From: Vibrio barjaei
Lineage (GTDB): Bacteria; Pseudomonadota; Gammaproteobacteria; Enterobacterales; Vibrionaceae
DNA: 64,000 nt
Reading direction: 5' to 3'
NCBI RefSeq assembly: GCF_001639065.2
Contig: NZ_LQXO02000053.1
Location: 434,001 to 498,000 of the forward strand
Position numbers and translations under genes: made by a program. Below, in pieces: positions 33,148 through 42,557 of this stretch (position 1 is the first letter of the stretch; every line of letters starts with the position of its first letter). The notes beneath the pieces were generated by a model, which did not search any database, had not been told where the DNA came from, and worked only from the letters and a program-made list of their open reading frames with translations.

Positions 33148-34383
33148 ATGGGTTGCTGCGACGCACCAGGCTTAATGCCTATAGAAGAAGCATTGGATAA
33201 AATGCTCACACCAATTACTCCTGTTACTGACACTCTTACATTGCCGTTACCTGACGCGCTAGGGTATGTATTAGCAGAAGACATTCTTTCCCCTATTAAC
33301 GTGCCTCCCTTTGATAACTCCGCAATGGATGGCTACGCCATTCGTCTCAGTGACTTAGAGCAAAGTACTACTCTATCAATGGTTGGTAAGTCATTTGCTG
33401 GCGTACCCTATGAAGGTGACTGGCCTTCCATGACAACTGTTAGAATTATGACTGGCGCGAAAATCCCAGAAGGTTGTGATGCCGTCATTATGCAAGAAAA
33501 CACCACGGTAGACGGTGATAACATTACGTTCAATCAGTGTTCTCCAAAAACGAATATGAACATTCGTCCTACTGGTGATGACATTCGAGTAAATGATGTC
33601 GTACTAAAAAAAGGCGCTCGTTTGACCGCTCGCGATATTCCTATGATTGCTACGTTAGGAATTAGCCACATCAGCGTATTCCGCAAACCGGTTGTTGCTT
33701 TCTTCTCTACCGGAGATGAACTGCGCCCGCTTGGTACTGAGCTTAAAGATGGGCAGATTTACGATAGCAACCGCTACGGAATCAAACCACTTATCGAGAA
33801 CTTCGGTTGTGAGGCCATTGATTTAGGTATTATTCCTGATTGCCCAGAAACACTGAAAGCCACATTTGAGCAAGCGCAGCAACTATCCGACGTTGTAATT
33901 ACCTCGGGCGGCGTTAGCGTTGGTGAAGCTGACTATACTAAAGATATTCTTGAAGAATTAGGTCAAATCGGCTTCTGGAAACTTGCTATCAAACCCGGTA
34001 AGCCTTTCGCTTTTGGTGAGCTCGACAACGCATGGTTCTGCGGATTACCTGGAAACCCTGTGTCTGCTGTATTAACTATGTATGTCTTAGTGCAACCTCT
34101 CATCGCTAAGCTTTCTGGTCACTCAGAGTGGAAAGAGCCTGAATCCATTCCAGCCATCACACGCAGCGCCTTCAAGAAAGCCCCAGGAAGAACCGATTAC
34201 CAACGCGGTATCTACTCGATTGAAGATGGCCAGTTTGTAGTAGAAACGACCGGAAACCAAAGCTCAGGAGCCTTTAGGTCGATGAGCCTAGCAAACTGCT
34301 TTGTAGTGCTTGAGCGCGATCGTACGTCAATTGATGTAGGAGAAACGGTTCAAATCCAGTTGTTTAACCCAACTTTATTCTAA
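33148..34383 (+). CDS. moeA: Molybdopterin molybdenumtransferase MoeA
   Basis: 411 residues. The start MGCCDAPGLMPIEEAL is typical. Conserved blocks: PPFDNSAMDGYA, TGAKIPEGCDAVIMQE, YDSNRY, TSGGVSVGEADY and GLPGNPVSA. It inserts molybdate into adenylated molybdopterin, completing molybdenum cofactor synthesis in the cytoplasm. The start at 33148 has AGGA upstream; an in-frame start at 33004 is too far out. It heads an operon with moeB ten bases later. Confidence 0.95.
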   Translation: MGCCDAPGLMPIEEALDKMLTPITPVTDTLTLPLPDALGYVLAEDILSPINVPPFDNSAMDGYAIRLSDLEQSTTLSMVGKSFAGVPYEGDWPSMTTVRIMTGAKIPEGCDAVIMQENTTVDGDNITFNQCSPKTNMNIRPTGDDIRVNDVVLKKGARLTARDIPMIATLGISHISVFRKPVVAFFSTGDELRPLGTELKDGQIYDSNRYGIKPLIENFGCEAIDLGIIPDCPETLKATFEQAQQLSDVVITSGGVSVGEADYTKDILEELGQIGFWKLAIKPGKPFAFGELDNAWFCGLPGNPVSAVLTMYVLVQPLIAKLSGHSEWKEPESIPAITRSAFKKAPGRTDYQRGIYSIEDGQFVVETTGNQSSGAFRSMSLANCFVVLERDRTSIDVGETVQIQLFNPTLF

Positions 34384-34393
34384 CGAGGCTATT

Positions 34394-35146
34394 GTGGACA
34401 TACTGTCTGATGAAGAGATGCTTCGCTATAACCGTCAAATTATATTAAAGAACTTCGATTTTGATGGACAAGAAGCACTCAAACAATCTTCAATTTTGAT
34501 TATTGGAGCCGGTGGTTTAGGCTGTGCCTCTAGTCAGTATCTTGCCGCAGCAGGTATTGGTTCGCTCACCTTAGTCGATGACGATAAGGTGGAGCTATCA
34601 AACCTGCAACGACAGGTATTACACAACAATGACTCTATTGGTGTAGATAAAGTTGAGTCAGCCCGAACTGCGTTGAGAAAAATCAACCCTAATGTGATGA
34701 TTAAAACCATTAATCATCGCTTGGACGATACTGCTCTCGAAGCACAAATTAAAGAACACGACCTTGTTCTTGATGCCACTGATAATGTAGATACTCGTAA
34801 CCAACTCAATCGCCTTTGCTTTAAACACAAAAAGCCGCTGGTCTGTGGGGCTGCGATTAGAATGGAAGGTCAAGTCTCAGTCTTTACATATAAAGACGAC
34901 AGTCTACCTTGCTATGCTTGTTTAAGCGCACTGTTTGGAGATACAACGCTGAGCTGTGTTGAAGCTGGCGTCATGTCACCTGTCGTTGGCATCATTGGTG
35001 CTACGCAGGCACTAGAGGCGATAAAAGTGCTCGCTAACTATGGGCAGCCTAAAATAGGTAAACTATTAATATTTGATGGTTTATCATTAAGCTGGCGAGA
35101 CATGGGGTTGCCTAAATCCAAGGCCTGCAAAGTTTGTGGTGAATAG
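34394..35146 (+). CDS. moeB: Molybdopterin-synthase adenylyltransferase MoeB
   Basis: 250 residues, GTG start. The nucleotide-binding motif is GAGGLGCASSQYLAAAGIG, followed by DDDKVELSNLQRQ; C-terminal zinc cysteines are in CYACLS and CKVC, and an active-type Cys in SCVEAGV. It adenylates the MoaD C-terminus so that it can be sulfurated. It is in an operon behind moeA. Confidence 0.95.
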   Translation: MDILSDEEMLRYNRQIILKNFDFDGQEALKQSSILIIGAGGLGCASSQYLAAAGIGSLTLVDDDKVELSNLQRQVLHNNDSIGVDKVESARTALRKINPNVMIKTINHRLDDTALEAQIKEHDLVLDATDNVDTRNQLNRLCFKHKKPLVCGAAIRMEGQVSVFTYKDDSLPCYACLSALFGDTTLSCVEAGVMSPVVGIIGATQALEAIKVLANYGQPKIGKLLIFDGLSLSWRDMGLPKSKACKVCGE

Positions 35147-35170
35147 AGAGTAGCCTATGGAGAAGTACTA

Positions 35171-35476
35171 TTGAAACAACTAACCATCGCATTTGCTATT
35201 CTCGCTGTGGGTGTTGGATTCTTGCTGCTTCTCCTATCTTCAGATTCAAATACAGAAGAAACAGAACAAGCCAAAGTAATAAGCCATGTTCTCACACAAT
35301 CTTTAGACGGTAATCGCTACTACCTCATCGTGGAACATAGAGATGGTACTAACAGTCGCATCACTACGGATAAAGCAACACTATGCCCCGTAGGCTCAGA
35401 AGTTACACTCAGCTCTCAACAGAGCTCAGTTTCCAATACCAAAACCTATCGCCTTCAGCATTGCCTCAACAGATAA
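35171..35476 (+). CDS. Small single-pass membrane or secreted protein
   Basis: 101 residues with a TTG start preceded by GGAGAA. One N-terminal hydrophobic helix (LTIAFAILAVGVGFLLLLL) is followed by a polar domain with two Cys (TLCPVG, QHCLNR) that could form a disulfide outside the membrane. I do not recognise the family. It lies 24 bases after moeB and 11 bases before the sulfurtransferase, so it is part of that operon. A thiol or sulfur-related role is suggested only by the neighbours. Confidence 0.65.
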   Translation: MKQLTIAFAILAVGVGFLLLLLSSDSNTEETEQAKVISHVLTQSLDGNRYYLIVEHRDGTNSRITTDKATLCPVGSEVTLSSQQSSVSNTKTYRLQHCLNR

Positions 35477-35487
35477 GGAAATCATTG

Positions 35488-36321
35488 ATGACACAACCTA
35501 TTGTTTCTCCTCAGTGGCTAAAGCAACAGCTAGATGCTAACAACGACATTATTGTTCTTGATGCAAGTATCGAGTTTCAAATCCCACTAGAGCCTGAAAA
35601 GGACAAAAATGGTGTGATTCCTGGTGCTCAGCGGTTTGATTATGACAACGTCTTTTGCGACCCAGACAGTTCTCTTCCTCATATGATGCCAACTGAAGCA
35701 CGCTTCAATGAACTAGCTTCGAAACTGAGCCTTACTGAAAATAGTACGATAGTTGTTTATGATAATTCCGGTACTTATGCTTCACCTCGTGCGTGGTGGA
35801 TGCTTAAAGCAATGGGACTAAGTGAGGTTTATGTGCTCTCCGGAGGCTTACCTGCTTGGAAAACTGCTGGTTACGATTGCGATGAGGATTATTCGATTGG
35901 AGCACCCACCTCCCCTTCTCTGTCACTAGATCAGCATTACTTCCTATCAGCAGAACAAGTTCTGACGTATTCCGAAAAGCAAAATGCTCATATCGTCGAC
36001 GCTCGCTCTTTAGCACGTTTTAAAGGCGAAGTGAAAGAACCAAGAGAAGGTGTCAGAAGCGGCCATATTCCAAATTCTGTTTGTCTGCCTTTTGCTGAAC
36101 TCATCAATAATGGCACCCTCAAACCACTAGAAGATCTTGCTCCTTTGTATTCAGCTATCTCAGCAAGTAAACGAGAGCACATGGTGTTTAGCTGTGGTTC
36201 CGGCGTAACGGCTTGTATTCTCGCTCTTGGCGCTTATGTCTGCGGTTATCATAATTTATCTGTCTATGACGGCTCATGGACTGAATGGGGTCAACGTATT
36301 GATCTACCTGTAGAAAAGTAA
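35488..36321 (+). CDS. Thiosulfate/3-mercaptopyruvate sulfurtransferase (SseA-like)
   Basis: 277 residues with tandem rhodanese domains. The C-terminal active-site loop is CGSGVT, the type found in mercaptopyruvate sulfurtransferases; the N-terminal domain shows YDNSGTYASPRAWWML without the Cys. It transfers sulfane sulfur to thiols or cyanide. The start at 35488 (MTQPIVSP) has AAGGAA upstream. It is fourth in the moeA-moeB-small protein operon, which fits sulfur supply for cofactor synthesis, although that link is inferred. Confidence 0.9.
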   Translation: MTQPIVSPQWLKQQLDANNDIIVLDASIEFQIPLEPEKDKNGVIPGAQRFDYDNVFCDPDSSLPHMMPTEARFNELASKLSLTENSTIVVYDNSGTYASPRAWWMLKAMGLSEVYVLSGGLPAWKTAGYDCDEDYSIGAPTSPSLSLDQHYFLSAEQVLTYSEKQNAHIVDARSLARFKGEVKEPREGVRSGHIPNSVCLPFAELINNGTLKPLEDLAPLYSAISASKREHMVFSCGSGVTACILALGAYVCGYHNLSVYDGSWTEWGQRIDLPVEK

Positions 36322-36329
36322 AAGAAGAC

Positions 36330-36352
36330 AAGCAGGTCTATGGGACCTGCTT
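36330..36352. terminator. Bidirectional-type hairpin between convergent genes
   Basis: A nine-base stem (AAGCAGGTC/GACCTGCTT) with a TATGG loop sits between the sulfurtransferase and VOC protein genes. It is followed by CCTTTC on the plus strand and by a T-rich stretch on the minus strand. Confidence 0.65.
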
Positions 36353-36359
36353 CCTTTCG

Positions 36360-36881
36360 CTACCCGTTATAAGCACCACTTGAGTAATGAAGCTCATAGC
36401 TATGTGAATAGATCTCTAGAATATTACCAAACGGGTCTTCCATATAGATCATTCTGTACGGTTTCTCTCCCGGGTAATAGTAACGTGGCTCTTTCATTCG
36501 TCGTTTACCACCTGCCGCGACGATTTTGTCAGCTAATCCTTCAACATCTGGGTCTTGTACGCAAAAATGAAAAATGCCGGTCTTCCAATATTCAAAGTTA
36601 TCTTCTGGGTTTTGCTGATCTTTGAACTGAAATAGCTCTACGCCAATCCTGTCACCGGTGGACAGATGAGCAATTCGAAAGTGGTCCCAGCCTTCCCCAA
36701 AAACGTCTGTGCACATAACACCAATAGCGGAGTCGTCTTCAGTTACATCGGTCGGCGGCATGATGAGATACCAACCTAATACCTCGGTATAAAACTTAAC
36801 GGCCGCTTCCAGATCAGGCACAGATATTCCAATGTGGCTAAAACAACGTGGGTAGGTATGGTTTGTATTGGCTGAAGTCAT
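36360..36881 (-). CDS. VOC family (glyoxalase/dioxygenase-like) protein
   Basis: 173 residues, one vicinal-oxygen-chelate domain pair: FSHIGISVPDLEAAVKFYTEVLGW, then HFCVQDPDVE and MEDPFGNILEIYSH. The metal ligands would be the first His, a mid-chain His and the Glu of LEIYS. Substrate unknown. I start at 36881 because a GAGGAC ribosome site precedes that ATG. The gene is divergent from a LysR gene across 106 bases, which is probably its regulator. Confidence 0.85.
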   Translation of the reverse strand: MTSANTNHTYPRCFSHIGISVPDLEAAVKFYTEVLGWYLIMPPTDVTEDDSAIGVMCTDVFGEGWDHFRIAHLSTGDRIGVELFQFKDQQNPEDNFEYWKTGIFHFCVQDPDVEGLADKIVAAGGKRRMKEPRYYYPGEKPYRMIYMEDPFGNILEIYSHSYELHYSSGAYNG

Positions 36882-36987
36882 TAGTAGATGTCCTCTAGGT
36901 GATGAAATTTGAGTATTTCGTTGTGGATTAGCCAATAGTTATCATATAACCTAAAAACTATAATCAATTGTTATCTACGAAACTGTC

Positions 36988-37878
36988 ATGATAAATACGA
37001 CTTGGCTAAATACTTTTAAAACTCTAGTAGAGATCGGGCACTTTACCCAAACCGCAGAAAAGCTCTTCATGACACAACCCGGCGTCAGCCAACATATTAA
37101 AAAGCTCGAAGCTAGCCTTAATATTGAGTTACTTACTCGAGAAGGAAAGAGTTTTGAGCTCACTGAGCAAGGACGTTTAGTGTACGAATACGCCCTTGAA
37201 CTAGCCAGTAGGGAGAACATGTTACTTGAACGTCTACGATATGATGACCCTGAATCAGGTAACCTTAGCTTTTCAGCGTCGGGCGCTATCATTACCGCAC
37301 TCTACCCAAGTTTGCTGGATCTGCAGCAACGATATCCGGGTTTGAAGGTCAATGTTGAAGCAGCGCCAAACCGTCGGATCATAGAGAGTATTAGTAATGG
37401 CGTTATAGATTCTGGTATGGTCACGGCTTCGATTCAGAACCCTGAACTATCAGCAGAGTACATAGGACAACTAGAGCTATGTCTCATTGGTAGTAGAGAT
37501 GCGGTAGCTAAATTTTCGGCATCAGAAGCGATTAATCAGCTTGGCGTGGTCGACCATCCTGATGCGCAATACTACTTACAGAAATACATCGAAGACAGCC
37601 GACTCGAAGAGCTCAAGCAAGCAGAATGGCAAGATTTTAATAAAGTCACCTACATTAACCAGCATAGTCAGATATTACAGCCTGTATCTATGGGCATTGG
37701 TGTCACTGTATTACCCAAAGTTGCCATTGAGTATTCAGGTTATAGAGATAAAGTTAATGTTTGGCCCACTGAACTTTTAGTCAGTGAACCACTCTATTTT
37801 GTGAAGAAAAAGCGAAAGCAACTTGCCGCTCGGTACTCATTTTTGCTGGAACTTATCAAAGCAACTGAGTTCGCGTAA
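36988..37878 (+). CDS. LysR family transcriptional regulator
   Basis: 296 residues with helix-turn-helix HFTQTAEKLFMTQPGVSQHIKKLE and an effector domain. Divergent from the VOC gene, the usual LysR arrangement, and convergent with the SorC regulator eight bases away. It probably controls the VOC gene; the effector is unknown. Confidence 0.87.
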   Translation: MINTTWLNTFKTLVEIGHFTQTAEKLFMTQPGVSQHIKKLEASLNIELLTREGKSFELTEQGRLVYEYALELASRENMLLERLRYDDPESGNLSFSASGAIITALYPSLLDLQQRYPGLKVNVEAAPNRRIIESISNGVIDSGMVTASIQNPELSAEYIGQLELCLIGSRDAVAKFSASEAINQLGVVDHPDAQYYLQKYIEDSRLEELKQAEWQDFNKVTYINQHSQILQPVSMGIGVTVLPKVAIEYSGYRDKVNVWPTELLVSEPLYFVKKKRKQLAARYSFLLELIKATEFA

Positions 37879-37886
37879 TCTGCTAT

Positions 37887-38876
37887 TCAGCTCGGTAAAT
37901 TCTTCATTTGCTCATCAAGGTTTAGTACTGTTAAAGCATTGCTTACACTGGTTGCCACCACATCGATTACGCCGGTACGCAATGCTCCGAGTAACGCCAT
38001 TGGTTTGCTATTTTCAGAAGCGATCGCAATCACCTCTGATATCATGCGAAACTCTTCAAGCCCCAAGCCAATCACTCGATCACTCATCACTGTATTGGCG
38101 GCTTGCCCTTGGATATCGAAAAAGTCATAACCAGCAAAATCACCAACTACACCCTGATTCAACCTTGATTGAACGACTTCATCAGCGGTAAACCATCCTA
38201 AGTCAACCATGTAACTGTTCTCACTCATATCACCGACACCTACGATAGCCATATCTGCTTTGCGCGCTAAATCGAGAGTCTGCTTGACCGTAGCATTTTG
38301 CATAAACGCTAACTTTTGATCTTTATTTTCAGCGTATGCCGGCGCATATAAGGTTTCAGAACTACCACCGTATTTTTTCGCCAACTGACGACAAATATGG
38401 TCGGCATTAAAGCGTCCCCCACGCGGGTGAATTCCTCCAATCCCACAAACAAACTTACAATCCCTAGGAGTAATTACACCCATATGATGAGCTACAGACG
38501 AAACGTTTCTGCCTTGCCCGACTGTCACCACAGTTCCACCTTTTAGTGTCTGCGCCAGATAGTTTGAGACTAGCCCTCCCACTTGCATACGCTGTGCGTC
38601 TTCATCAGCTTGGTCCAATGCAATGAGCGCGCGCTTAATTCCAAAACGCTCAATCAAACGCTGTTCAATCTTAGCGCTGTATACCGGATGGTATTTAACC
38701 GTGATCTCGACGATGCCTTCATCCCTTGCCTGCTTGAGAAGTCGACCAATCTTGGCTCGTGATACACCAAACTTCTTAGATATTTCCTCTTGTGTCGCAC
38801 CATCTTGGTAATAGGCAACGGCAATTTCTGTCAGCAAGTCATTGCCTGTTTCACTAATTTCACTTTTCATCATCAC
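37887..38876 (-). CDS. SorC/DeoR-type sugar-binding transcriptional regulator
   Basis: 329 residues. N-terminal helix-turn-helix (AVAYYQDGATQEEISKKFGVSRAKIGRLLKQA) and a C-terminal sugar-phosphate-binding domain (TVGQGRNVSSVAH, GDMSENSYMVDLGW). It is divergent from tal across 433 bases, and a shared CACGCATAT element lies close to both genes. I infer that it regulates tal-tkt and itself in response to a sugar phosphate. Confidence 0.88.
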   Translation of the reverse strand: MMMKSEISETGNDLLTEIAVAYYQDGATQEEISKKFGVSRAKIGRLLKQARDEGIVEITVKYHPVYSAKIEQRLIERFGIKRALIALDQADEDAQRMQVGGLVSNYLAQTLKGGTVVTVGQGRNVSSVAHHMGVITPRDCKFVCGIGGIHPRGGRFNADHICRQLAKKYGGSSETLYAPAYAENKDQKLAFMQNATVKQTLDLARKADMAIVGVGDMSENSYMVDLGWFTADEVVQSRLNQGVVGDFAGYDFFDIQGQAANTVMSDRVIGLGLEEFRMISEVIAIASENSKPMALLGALRTGVIDVVATSVSNALTVLNLDEQMKNLPS

Positions 38877-39309
38877 TCACCTAATTGGTAAAAATAGTGG
38901 TGCTCATTGGTTCACACCTCACGCATATGCTCAATCATAAACAGAACTAAGCATTCGCTCAATACCATTACATTTTCTCAGGTCAAGATTTCAGCGAAAA
39001 AAGCAGCCTACAGACCTTATAAAACATGGAATCGACATTGAAGTACGCTTGCGTTATCAAAAAACAAAAATAACCTTATGAATACTACTTTTCAGACCAG
39101 TATTTGATTGACATTATTTCTGCATGGGGTAAATATGGGTTCAACATTTACTCAGAAGTGATACATATGTTCACGCATATTTGTTCACTAACACGGAAAA
39201 GGTTTACGAGCTAATCCAACGTAAAGTTGAAACTTTGGCTCGTAACATAGCATTTGTAGTATGAGGCCATTCCTCACAAATTTATGCCCTCAAGAATAGG
39301 AACGTACCG
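38877..39309. promoter_or_regulatory. Divergent control region between sorC-type gene and tal
   Basis: 433 noncoding bases. A perfect -35 TTGACA at 39108-39113 with a weak -10 (39131-39136) points toward tal. CACGCATAT occurs at 38920-38928 near the regulator gene and again at 39172-39180 downstream of that promoter, the second copy next to TTGTTCAC. These are candidate operators. The long leader before tal (about 170 bases) shows no structure I recognise. Confidence 0.5.
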
Positions 39310-40260
39310 ATGAGCAACAAATTAGAGCAACTTCGCAAATTGACTACTGTAGTAGCGGACACTGGTGATATCGAAGCAATTCGTAAGTACCAACCAGAAG
39401 ACGCAACAACTAACCCATCTCTGATTTTGAAAGCAGCGCAAATCGCTGATTACGCACCGCTTATCGACCAAGCGATTGAATACGCTAAAACTCAAAGCAA
39501 CGATAAAGCACAACAAGTTCAAGACACTTGTGACATGCTAGCGGTTAACATCGGTAAAGAAATTCTTAAAACTATCCCAGGTCGCATCTCTACTGAAGTG
39601 GATGCTCGTCTTTCTTACAATACTGAAGGCAGCGTTGCTAAAGCTCGTCAACTTATCAAAATGTACAATGACGCTGGCATCGCCAATGACCGCATCCTAA
39701 TTAAACTGGCTTCTACTTGGGAAGGTATTCGTGCAGCTGAAGTTCTAGAGAAAGAAGGCATCAACTGTAACCTAACACTACTATTCTCATTCGCTCAGGC
39801 TCGTGCATGTGCTGAAGCAGGTGTTTATCTAATTTCACCTTTCGTAGGTCGCATTATGGACTGGTACAAGGCGAAAGAAGGTCGTGACTTCGAAGCATCA
39901 GAAGACCCAGGTGTTATCTCAGTATCAAGCATCTACAACTACTACAAAGACCACGGTTACAACACAGTTGTAATGGGTGCAAGCTTCCGTAATATCGGTG
40001 AGATTCTTGAGCTAGCAGGCTGTGATCGTCTGACTATCGCTCCACAACTTCTCGCTGAACTAGAAGCTGCTGAAGGTGAAGTTGTAGAGAAACTTGTCGA
40101 CTCAAAAGGCTCTAAAGAGCGCCCAGCAGCGATGACTCACGCTGAGTTCCTATGGGATCACAACCAGGATCCTATGGCAGTAGAGAAACTGGCTGAAGGC
40201 ATCCGCAACTTCGCCGTAGACCAAGGCAAACTAGAAGCAATGATTGAAGCTAAGCTTTAA
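39310..40260 (+). CDS. tal: Transaldolase
   Basis: 316 residues, the normal TalB length. Schiff-base Lys lies in RILIKLASTWEG; TTNPSL and FVGRIMDWYK are standard. It exchanges a dihydroxyacetone unit between sedoheptulose-7-phosphate and glyceraldehyde-3-phosphate in the pentose phosphate pathway. Codon choice looks strongly biased, suggesting high expression. It is followed by a strong hairpin and then tkt. Confidence 0.97.
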   Translation: MSNKLEQLRKLTTVVADTGDIEAIRKYQPEDATTNPSLILKAAQIADYAPLIDQAIEYAKTQSNDKAQQVQDTCDMLAVNIGKEILKTIPGRISTEVDARLSYNTEGSVAKARQLIKMYNDAGIANDRILIKLASTWEGIRAAEVLEKEGINCNLTLLFSFAQARACAEAGVYLISPFVGRIMDWYKAKEGRDFEASEDPGVISVSSIYNYYKDHGYNTVVMGASFRNIGEILELAGCDRLTIAPQLLAELEAAEGEVVEKLVDSKGSKERPAAMTHAEFLWDHNQDPMAVEKLAEGIRNFAVDQGKLEAMIEAKL

Positions 40261-40274
40261 TCCACAAGATTAAT

Positions 40275-40306
40275 AAGAGGGGAACGTTTGCGTTCCCCTC
40301 TTTAAT
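40275..40306 (+). terminator. Intrinsic terminator between tal and tkt
   Basis: A 12-base perfect stem (AAGAGGGGAACG/CGTTCCCCTCTT) with a TTTG loop, followed by TAATTT. The weak U-tract might let some transcription through into tkt. Confidence 0.85.
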
Positions 40307-40344
40307 TTCCCCCTCTCAAAAATCAAATTTATTCGGTGTTTATT

Positions 40345-42336
40345 ATGGATCGTAAAAACCTAGCAAACGCTATCCGTGCACTAAGCATGGACGGTGTTCA
40401 ACAAGCTAACTCTGGTCACCCAGGTGCTCCTATGGGCATGGCTGACATCGCTGAAGTACTTTGGCGCTCTCACTTAAACCACAACCCATCAAATCCTGAG
40501 TGGGCGGACCGCGACCGTTTCGTACTGTCTAACGGCCACGGCTCAATGTTGATTTACTCTCTACTTCACCTAGCAGGTTACGAGCTTTCTATTGACGACC
40601 TTAAAAACTTCCGTCAGTTGCACTCAAAAACACCAGGCCACCCAGAGTATGGCTACGCACCCGGCATTGAAACAACCACTGGTCCTCTAGGCCAAGGTAT
40701 TACTAACGCTGTGGGCATGGCGCTAGCTGAGAAGACACTTGCGGCACAATTTAACAAAGAAGGTCATGACATCGTTGACCACTTCACCTATGCGTTTATG
40801 GGTGATGGCTGCTTGATGGAAGGCATTTCTCATGAAGCGTGTTCTCTCGCAGGTACGCTAGGCCTCGGTAAGCTTATCGCTTTCTGGGATGACAACGGCA
40901 TTTCTATTGATGGTGAAGTGGAAGGTTGGTTCTCTGACGATACTCCAAAACGTTTTGAAGCATATGGCTGGCACGTTATCCCAGCGGTAGATGGTCACGA
41001 TTCAGAAGCGATCAACGCGGCAATCATAGCAGCGAAAGCAGATCCTCGCCCTACTCTTATTTGTACTAAAACCATTATCGGTTTTGGCTCTCCAAACAAA
41101 TCTGGCTCTCATGACTGCCACGGTGCACCACTTGGCGCAGAAGAGATCGCGGCAACACGTAAGCAACTAGGCTGGGAGTACGGTCCTTTTGAAATTCCAA
41201 CAGAAGTTTACGCAGAGTGGAATGCGAAGGAAGCGGGCGCGGCTAAGGAAGCAGCGTGGAACGAAAAACTTGCAGCGTATGAAGCAGCTTACCCAGAGTT
41301 AGCCGCAGAATTCAAACGTCGTGTAAACGGTGAGCTTCCGGCTCAATGGGAAGAAAAAGCAAGTCAAATTATCGCCGATCTTCAAGCGAACCCGGCAAAT
41401 ATTGCATCACGTAAAGCATCTCAAAATGCACTTGAAGCTTTTGGTGCCATGCTACCAGAATTCCTAGGTGGTTCTGCTGACCTAGCTCCATCAAACCTAA
41501 CCATGTGGTCAGGTTCTAAATCGCTAACAGCTGATGATGCATCAGGTAACTACATCCACTATGGCGTGCGTGAGTTTGGTATGACTGCGATCATGAACGG
41601 TATCGCACTACATGGCGGCTTTGTTCCTTACGGGGCAACGTTCCTGATGTTCATGGAATACGCTCGTAACGCAATGCGTATGGCGGCACTGATGAAAGTG
41701 CAAAACATCCAAGTTTACACACACGACTCTATCGGTCTGGGTGAAGATGGCCCAACACACCAACCAGTTGAGCAAATGGCATCACTACGCCTAACACCAA
41801 ACATGAGCACGTGGCGTCCATGTGACCAAGTCGAGTCAGCGGTTGCTTGGAAATTCGCTATCGAGCGTAAAGACGGTCCAACATCACTGATTTTCTCCCG
41901 TCAAAATCTAGCTCAACAAGAGCGTAGCACTCAGCAAGTTGCTGATATCGCAAAAGGAGCTTATGTGCTCAAAGATTGCGAAGGCAAGCCTGAGTTAATC
42001 CTGATTGCAACAGGCTCTGAAGTTGAGTTAGCTGTGAATGCCGCTCAAGAACTGAATGAAGCAGGAAAGAAAGTACGTGTTGTTTCTATGCCAGCAACAG
42101 ACGTATTTGATAAACAAGACGAAGCGTATCGCGAGTCTGTACTTCCTTCAGATGTGACAGCAAGAATCGCTATTGAAGCGGGTATTGCTGACTTCTGGTA
42201 CAAGTATGTTGGTTTTGGTGGCAAGATCATCGGTATGACAACATTCGGTGAATCTGCACCTGCAGGCGAGCTATTCAAAATGTTTGGCTTTACGACTGAA
42301 AATGTTGTGACCACTGCTAAAGATCTTCTCGCGTAA
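40345..42336 (+). CDS. tkt: Transketolase
   Basis: 663 residues. Thiamine pyrophosphate motif GDGCLMEGISHEA through DDNGISIDG; other blocks are SGHPGAPMGMAD, GHGSMLIYSLLHL and EDGPTHQPVEQ. It transfers two-carbon units in the pentose phosphate pathway. The start is the ATG at 40345 (MDRKNLANAI), three codons inside a GTG-initiated frame. Codon use is biased like tal. It ends with a strong terminator. Confidence 0.97.
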   Translation: MDRKNLANAIRALSMDGVQQANSGHPGAPMGMADIAEVLWRSHLNHNPSNPEWADRDRFVLSNGHGSMLIYSLLHLAGYELSIDDLKNFRQLHSKTPGHPEYGYAPGIETTTGPLGQGITNAVGMALAEKTLAAQFNKEGHDIVDHFTYAFMGDGCLMEGISHEACSLAGTLGLGKLIAFWDDNGISIDGEVEGWFSDDTPKRFEAYGWHVIPAVDGHDSEAINAAIIAAKADPRPTLICTKTIIGFGSPNKSGSHDCHGAPLGAEEIAATRKQLGWEYGPFEIPTEVYAEWNAKEAGAAKEAAWNEKLAAYEAAYPELAAEFKRRVNGELPAQWEEKASQIIADLQANPANIASRKASQNALEAFGAMLPEFLGGSADLAPSNLTMWSGSKSLTADDASGNYIHYGVREFGMTAIMNGIALHGGFVPYGATFLMFMEYARNAMRMAALMKVQNIQVYTHDSIGLGEDGPTHQPVEQMASLRLTPNMSTWRPCDQVESAVAWKFAIERKDGPTSLIFSRQNLAQQERSTQQVADIAKGAYVLKDCEGKPELILIATGSEVELAVNAAQELNEAGKKVRVVSMPATDVFDKQDEAYRESVLPSDVTARIAIEAGIADFWYKYVGFGGKIIGMTTFGESAPAGELFKMFGFTTENVVTTAKDLLA

Positions 42337-42362
42337 GACTAAGCTATAAAACCTAAACGACT

Positions 42363-42391
42363 AAGCCGAGCATAAATGCTCGGCTTTTTTG
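42363..42391 (+). terminator. Intrinsic terminator after tkt
   Basis: An 11-base perfect stem (AAGCCGAGCAT/ATGCTCGGCTT) with an AA loop and a run of T, 26 bases after tkt. A textbook factor-independent terminator. Confidence 0.92.
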
Positions 42392-42557
42392 TTGTCGTTA
42401 TCTACTTTCAATATATCGATCCACGAACGGTTCGCTTTATTATCAGATAGTTCCTTGGTTTCATCTTGTGTCTGTCTCATATATGAAACACCTCCTACAT
42501 TGATTACGCAAACATGCTTCCTACACTATCAATGTAGCAACGAAAAGGAACTTCATT

